From Marinobacter panjinensis (lineage in GTDB: Bacteria > Pseudomonadota > Gammaproteobacteria > Pseudomonadales > Oleiphilaceae), in the NCBI RefSeq assembly GCF_005298175.1, contig NZ_SZYH01000001.1:2852001-2916000 (forward strand): a DNA stretch of 64,000 nt. The letters run 5' to 3'. A model generated the notes under the pieces. It was not told where the DNA came from and made no database searches. It saw nothing but the letters and a program-made list of their open reading frames with translations. The position numbers were made by a program, and so were the translations under genes. Positions 59,753-64,000 of the stretch are shown here, piece after piece. The number at the start of each line of letters is the position of its first letter. Position 1 is the first letter of the stretch.

Positions 59753-61855
59753 TCAGCCCGCATCCGTAGCCAGTATATGGGCCTGCCGCTGGCGTTTTTT
59801 CTGTAGCACTTTGTCCACGCACTGGTCCTCGTCTTTCAGAATCACCACGCACTCAAGACACTGGATGCATTCGTCATAGTCAATGCGTCCGTCCTTGTGG
59901 ATGGCATTGATGCCGCAACTGTTCTTGCAGTGCTGGCAGGGCTTGCCACAAAGCTCGACCCGGTCCAGCCAGCTGAACAGGCGCAGCTTGCCGAGGACTG
60001 CCAGGCCAGCCCCCAGCGGGCACAGGTAACGACAGTAGAACTTGTGAATGAACATGCCGATCACCAGCAGGCCGAGTGCGTACACCACGAAGGGCCAGTA
60101 GCGCACGAAATACAGCGTGATGCCGGTTTTGAACGGCTCCACTTCCACCAGCTTTTCCGCCAGCTCCAGCGAATAGAAGGCGGTGCCCACCAGTACCAGA
60201 AGAATCGGGTACTTCAGCAGAATTAACCGACGATGCCAGTTCTCCGGCACTTTAACCTGCCGGAATTTCAGCTTTTCGCCCAGCCAGGCAGACATCTCCT
60301 GCAGCGCACCAAACGGGCACAGCCAGCCACAGAAAAGCCCCCGGCCCCAGATAAACAGGCTGATGAAGGTGTAGGTCCAGAGAATGAACAGCACCGGGTC
60401 CATCAGGAAAACATTCAGGGAAAAGCCGTCCCAGATGGACAGGAACAGGGTGTAGATGTTCACCACCGAAAGCTGACCCTGGGCATAAAAGCCGATAAAG
60501 AAAAGGGTGAAGAACAGGAAGCCCCAGCGGAAACGGTGCACCAGCCTGGGGTGCCGGCTCAGAGTGCGCTGGCGGGCAAAAAACACGGTAAGTAGGGTGA
60601 GACTCGCCACCAGTATTGAAATTGTCAGCCAGCGTTCTTTCCAGAGCCCGATCCACACGGGCGGGCGATTGTCCTCCGGCCGCGGCGCAACCTCGACGGT
60701 TTCGAACAGCTCGCTGGCAAAGGTCACCGGAATGTCGAGCTCAGTGCTATCGGCCACCAGATGGTTCTTGCGCAGGGTAACGCTCATTTTCAGAGTAGCG
60801 TCGGCGCCGGGATTGAAACCGGCGTTACCACCCACCCGGAACAGGGAGGCCATTGCCACATCGGGCATGCCATCGGCACGGAGCTGGATGTTCTGGTCAA
60901 ACACATTGATGTCACGAATCTCAACCGCCAGGTTGTTCTGCTGTAAGCCAAGCCTGCCTGGTGAGCTGCCCGGCGTGAAGTCGTCGGACAGGTGAGGATA
61001 AAGGCCGCGTGACAGGACCGCCAGAATCTGGGCATCCGGCCCGATGCGTTCCTTCAGTCTGGCAAAGCCGTCATCGCCCAGCAGGTTGCGGCCCACCATG
61101 GGGGCGTTGATGTAGCCAAAGAACAGTTCCGTGAAGGGCTCTCCGGGCTCCGGTTCCGGCATTTCCGGGTAATCGGAAAGCGTGTGTCCGGTTTTTTGTT
61201 GGAAACCATCAGGGCCAAGACGGAAGTGGCCAATGTAGCCACGGTCGAGCAGTTCCGGCCAGGACAGAGGCTCGTAAAAGTCTGGCCTGGCCCTGGTAGG
61301 TGCCTCCTGGGAGAAGCCTTCCAGTTTTTCCCGGGCTACCTTGAGGGCAGAAGAGAGAATGGTGTCGTTGATGATCAGCACCGAGACGGTGGCTTTGCTC
61401 ACCCCGTCGAAGCGCACCACATTACCGTCGGAATCCTTGCCGGTGCGATTGCCGGAAGTACTGACAATAATCTGCTCCGTCAGCGAGCGGTCCTTGTACT
61501 GGCTGATAAACTCGAACAGGGGTTCTTCACCCAACCCATGGAGGAACACTGGCTCGTGGTAGTTGAGGATACGGACACCGGTAAAGCGTCCGCGGGTGTC
61601 CAGCCCGATCAGCATACTGATGGGCTTCCCGGCGAAGCCCTGAAGCCGACTCAGATCCAGGGACTCGTAGGCGTACCCCAGCAGTTCCTGCAGCTGGTAC
61701 ACGGGGTAAACGGGATAATCCGGCAACTTGTCACGGATTTCCGTGGCTTTGGGAAACAGCTCCTGGATCATTGCCCGCTGTTCATCGGCCGGCGCGCCAT
61801 GAGCCGCTTGCAAAAAACTGACAGTAACCAAAAGCAGCAACAGCCGCCCCAGCAT
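59753..61855 (-). CDS. NosR/NirI-like flavin and Fe-S membrane protein (solitary)
   Basis: 700 residues with a signal peptide. The periplasmic FMN-binding domain (about 75-180) has FDGVSKATVS, a variant of the D-G-x-S-G-A-T-x-T/S flavinylation motif in which Gly is Lys. A long soluble part follows, then about six membrane helices (about 410-640) with two CP-type cytoplasmic motifs (CGWLCPFG, CRYLCPLG) and a ferredoxin-like C-terminus with two [4Fe-4S] sites (CGKPCQHCKNSC and CIQCLEC). It resembles the NosR electron donor to nitrous oxide reductase, but no nosZDFYL lies nearby. Confidence 0.87.
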   Translation of the reverse strand: MLGRLLLLLVTVSFLQAAHGAPADEQRAMIQELFPKATEIRDKLPDYPVYPVYQLQELLGYAYESLDLSRLQGFAGKPISMLIGLDTRGRFTGVRILNYHEPVFLHGLGEEPLFEFISQYKDRSLTEQIIVSTSGNRTGKDSDGNVVRFDGVSKATVSVLIINDTILSSALKVAREKLEGFSQEAPTRARPDFYEPLSWPELLDRGYIGHFRLGPDGFQQKTGHTLSDYPEMPEPEPGEPFTELFFGYINAPMVGRNLLGDDGFARLKERIGPDAQILAVLSRGLYPHLSDDFTPGSSPGRLGLQQNNLAVEIRDINVFDQNIQLRADGMPDVAMASLFRVGGNAGFNPGADATLKMSVTLRKNHLVADSTELDIPVTFASELFETVEVAPRPEDNRPPVWIGLWKERWLTISILVASLTLLTVFFARQRTLSRHPRLVHRFRWGFLFFTLFFIGFYAQGQLSVVNIYTLFLSIWDGFSLNVFLMDPVLFILWTYTFISLFIWGRGLFCGWLCPFGALQEMSAWLGEKLKFRQVKVPENWHRRLILLKYPILLVLVGTAFYSLELAEKLVEVEPFKTGITLYFVRYWPFVVYALGLLVIGMFIHKFYCRYLCPLGAGLAVLGKLRLFSWLDRVELCGKPCQHCKNSCGINAIHKDGRIDYDECIQCLECVVILKDEDQCVDKVLQKKRQRQAHILATDAG

Positions 61856-61993
61856 GGCAATTCTCCAGAGATTTCTTTTTGTTGGTTATGCCAATGCTAG
61901 AGGTTTGCCAACCCCGCACAATGCTACCTGAGAGCCGTGGGCGTGCTACTTTGTGAGGAGAAATGGGGGAGTGAAGTGGATGGTCCGGCCGGC

Positions 61994-62731
61994 TCAGGTG
62001 AGCCGGCTTACCCGAGCCATCAGCCGGCGCCAGTCAATGGGCAGGCGCTTTTCCAGACTCACCAGCGCCGGGTCTTTGGTGTGCAATGCTTCGAAAGGCT
62101 GCTTGCTGGCAAACAGGACGGTGTTGTTGGTTTTGCTCTTGAACAGCAACAGCACTGCGAATTCCCCGCGGAGCTGGCGGAACAGTGGACTGTTGAGGTC
62201 TGGTGTGCGGTGATAGTTGATGGTGAGCCAGCCGCTGTCGCTGAGAACCCGGCTGCATTGTCTGATAAACTCCCGCTGTGCCTGCGTGGGACTCATGCGG
62301 TCCGAGTTGTACATGTCTGCCAGGATCAGGTCGGTGCTGCTGTCCGGCGCCTTGCCGATGGCATCCCGTGCATCTCCGAGGGTGACAGTGAGGTTGGCGG
62401 AGTGGGGCAGGCTGAAATACTCCCGGGCCACTTGCAGTACGCTGGGCCGCAACTCCACGGCACGGACCTGGCAGTCGGGCAGCAGATGCAGCAGCGCACT
62501 GGCCATCACCCCGCCACCCAGGCCCAGAACGGTCACATGGGCTGGTTGCGAAAATGCCACGGGCAACAGCATTGCACGGCTGTATTCGTGAACGGGAAGG
62601 TGGGGCTTGCGGCGATCTATCTTGCTCTGTTCGAATACCGAATCAAAGGTCATCACCCTATGTTTGCGATAGTCGATCACCAGAATGCCACCGAGTGCGT
62701 CCCGTGTGTAATGGATAATTTCGCCCTTCAA
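61994..62731 (-). CDS. spermidine synthase-like methyltransferase-fold protein
   Basis: 245 residues of the SpeE fold: motif I VTVLGLGGGVMASALL, the acidic residue in VRAVELRPSVLQVAREYF, and DARDAIGK. The second catalytic Asp region reads LILADMYNSDRM, unlike the LxxDxTDP of true spermidine synthases, so aminopropyl transfer is doubtful. It belongs to the group annotated as spermidine synthase-like; substrate unknown. It is divergent from rlmA across 92 bp. Confidence 0.82.
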   Translation of the reverse strand: MKGEIIHYTRDALGGILVIDYRKHRVMTFDSVFEQSKIDRRKPHLPVHEYSRAMLLPVAFSQPAHVTVLGLGGGVMASALLHLLPDCQVRAVELRPSVLQVAREYFSLPHSANLTVTLGDARDAIGKAPDSSTDLILADMYNSDRMSPTQAQREFIRQCSRVLSDSGWLTINYHRTPDLNSPLFRQLRGEFAVLLLFKSKTNNTVLFASKQPFEALHTKDPALVSLEKRLPIDWRRLMARVSRLT

Positions 62732-62823
62732 GGTGGCTGTCCTCGTCTGATCGCTGCGCCGCTATTCTGGGCATTTGCCCACGGGTTCTCAAGCCGGATG
62801 ACAATGCCGGAGCCCGCCTGCCC

Positions 62824-63663
62824 ATGAGCATAGACGCGTTCAATGCACTTGCCTGCCCACTCGATGGTGATCCCCTGACCCAGGCCGGAGCCTGCTGGCA
62901 TTGCCCGGCGGGCCACAGTTTCGACGTTGCCCGCCAGGGCTATATTCACCTGTTGCCGGTACAGAAGAAGCGTTCGCTGGACCCCGGCGACAGCAAGGCC
63001 ATGGTGGCCGCCCGCCAGCGCTTCCTCAATACCGGTTATTACCGGCCCATCGCCGAGGCCGTAACGACCGCGGTGTTGAAAGATACCGTTGGCGATACCA
63101 ACCCGCTGGCCTGCATGGACGCAGGTTGTGGCGAAGGCTATTACCTGCGGGAACTGGCACTGGCAACGACGGACCTTCCTCTCTCGCTGATGGGGCTGGA
63201 TATCTCCAAGTGGGCAACCCTTGCGGCTGCAAAACAGGACAAACGCCCCCGCTGGGTGGTGGGCAGCAACGCCAATCTCCCGGTGTTAGCCGGGACTCTG
63301 GACCGGGTTCTCTGTCTGTTCGGTTTTCCTGTCTATTCCGAGTTCGCTCGCGTGCTGAAACCCGGTGGCGTACTGATCCAGGCAGATGCAGGCCCAAATC
63401 ATCTGCGGGAACTGCGGGAGATTATCTATCCCTCACTGAAGCCCGAGAAGTCACCTGCGGAGCAGGCACCCGAGTGCTTTTCGACACTGGCCATGGAAAC
63501 TGTCTGCTACCCACTGACCCTGGACAGCCAGGATGCTATTGCCGACTTACTGGCAATGACGCCGCATCTTTACCGGGCCTCGGCAGAGGGGCGTGCACGT
63601 GCCGAGACACTTGAAGCCCTGACGGTCACCGTCGAGGTGACGCTGCGACGACTCGTTCGGTAA
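62824..63663 (+). CDS. rlmA: 23S rRNA (guanine-N1)-methyltransferase, RlmA family
   Basis: 279 residues. An N-terminal zinc finger (LACPLDGDPL, CWHCPAGHSFD: Cys4 type with a following His) precedes FDVARQGYIHLLP, the family marker, then a SAM-dependent methyltransferase domain (MDAGCGEGYYLREL motif I; LMGLDISKWA; ADAGPNHLRELREIIYPSLK). It methylates N1 of G745 (E. coli numbering) in 23S rRNA. It ends 10 bp before the convergent ankyrin gene. Confidence 0.9.
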   Translation: MSIDAFNALACPLDGDPLTQAGACWHCPAGHSFDVARQGYIHLLPVQKKRSLDPGDSKAMVAARQRFLNTGYYRPIAEAVTTAVLKDTVGDTNPLACMDAGCGEGYYLRELALATTDLPLSLMGLDISKWATLAAAKQDKRPRWVVGSNANLPVLAGTLDRVLCLFGFPVYSEFARVLKPGGVLIQADAGPNHLRELREIIYPSLKPEKSPAEQAPECFSTLAMETVCYPLTLDSQDAIADLLAMTPHLYRASAEGRARAETLEALTVTVEVTLRRLVR

Positions 63664-63673
63664 GCGGGCATGG

Positions 63674-64000
63674 CTACGAAAGCGCTTTGATGGCGTCTTC
63701 TGCCCCGGTGGATCTGGCCAGGTCCAGAGCAGAATGCCCATCCGCATCCGTTAACGATGTATCCGCCCCTGCCTCAAGCAGGCGGTCAACCATAGCTGCA
63801 TGATCGGCGATGGCGGCGGCCATAAGCGGCGTTCTCAGCTGATCATTACGCAGGTCGGGGTTTGCGCCTGCGTCCAGCAGCAAACCGGCGGTATCAGCGT
63901 GACCGTTGGCGCACGCCAGCATCAGCAGGCTGTCACCGCTGCTCGTGCGGATGTCCACCGGTACGCCGGCGTTGAGCATTACGCTGAGTGGGCCGGCGCC
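63674..64000 (-). CDS. ankyrin-repeat protein (partial, runs off window)
   Basis: The frame stays open to the window edge, so the N-terminus is missing; the Met at 63979 is internal (GAGPLSV precedes it). At least three ankyrin repeats are visible, e.g. SGDSLLMLACANGHADTAGL, LRTPLMAAAIADHAAMVDRL and DGHSALDLARSTGAEDAIKA. These bind other proteins. Similar small bacterial ankyrin proteins act in the periplasm (catalase-linked AnkB type) or cytoplasm; the missing start prevents a choice. Confidence 0.85.
   Translation of the reverse strand, partial: GAGPLSVMLNAGVPVDIRTSSGDSLLMLACANGHADTAGLLLDAGANPDLRNDQLRTPLMAAAIADHAAMVDRLLEAGADTSLTDADGHSALDLARSTGAEDAIKALS

Noticed and set aside
1..64000. Insertion sequences, prophage, CRISPR arrays, tRNA or rRNA genes
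   Set aside because: No transposase, integrase, phage structural gene, spaced direct-repeat array or clover-leaf/rRNA sequence was recognised on either strand.

Overview
This window looks like a chromosomal segment of a marine, halotolerant gammaproteobacterium, most likely Marinobacter or a close relative. This is inferred from gene content: ectoine synthase, a TRAP-transported hydroxybutyrate pathway, monomeric isocitrate dehydrogenase, a marine-type sulfatase/DUF3604 cluster, many PAS/GGDEF signalling proteins, and moderately high GC with strong RBSs. I see no rRNA, tRNA, CRISPR array, intact insertion sequence or prophage. Most of it is ordinary chromosome with a few gene remnants.

Layout. 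1-4.4 kb: end of an MFS transporter gene, a lone ectC, the DUF3482 GTPase/DUF2868 membrane protein pair and a small DUF6164 protein. 4.4-15.7 kb: a coherent 3-hydroxybutyrate (3HB) locus. It has an exported 3HB-oligomer hydrolase, a PAS-type sigma-54 activator, a TRAP transporter (dctP, dctQ, dctM), 3HB dehydrogenase and acetoacetyl-CoA synthetase. Both the hydrolase gene and the TRAP operon have a -24/-12 promoter. In each case an 18-bp dyad, TGTCC-N8-GGACA-like, lies about 80 bp further upstream, so the activator probably controls both units. 15.7-23.5 kb: a PLD-family lipoprotein, a truncated gene, an arylsulfatase, and a convergent operon encoding a DUF3604/PHP-like secreted metallohydrolase, a parvulin and a HupE/UreJ-like membrane protein. 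An 85-bp copy of part of the acetoacetyl-CoA synthetase gene lies upstream.

23.7-37.9 kb: monomeric isocitrate dehydrogenase, then a signalling region. A PAS-LOV-GGDEF-EAL protein with all the flavin-contact residues of a blue-light receptor is divergent from a membrane diguanylate cyclase. They are followed by a serine hydrolase, small unknown genes, a large 7TMR-type hybrid histidine kinase (two receivers plus HPt), a membrane protein and a lone receiver. 37.9-45.9 kb: a gene-poor stretch with terminators on both strands, an exonuclease, queC-queE, an AraC regulator, two hydrolases or nucleases and a WYL-domain regulator.

46-64 kb: two MFS transporters around a MarR regulator, a GDT1/TMEM165 manganese exporter behind a yybP-ykoY manganese riboswitch, and two L,D-transpeptidases (one next to an Lpp-like lipoprotein). 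Then come an NfeD-slipin pair behind a 5'-truncated SDR remnant, a K+/H+ antiporter, a type II NADH dehydrogenase, and a TetR regulator divergent from an AhpD-like protein with two near-identical palindromic operators between them. The window ends with a solitary NosR-like flavin/Fe-S membrane protein, a spermidine-synthase-like protein, RlmA and an ankyrin-repeat protein that runs off the end.
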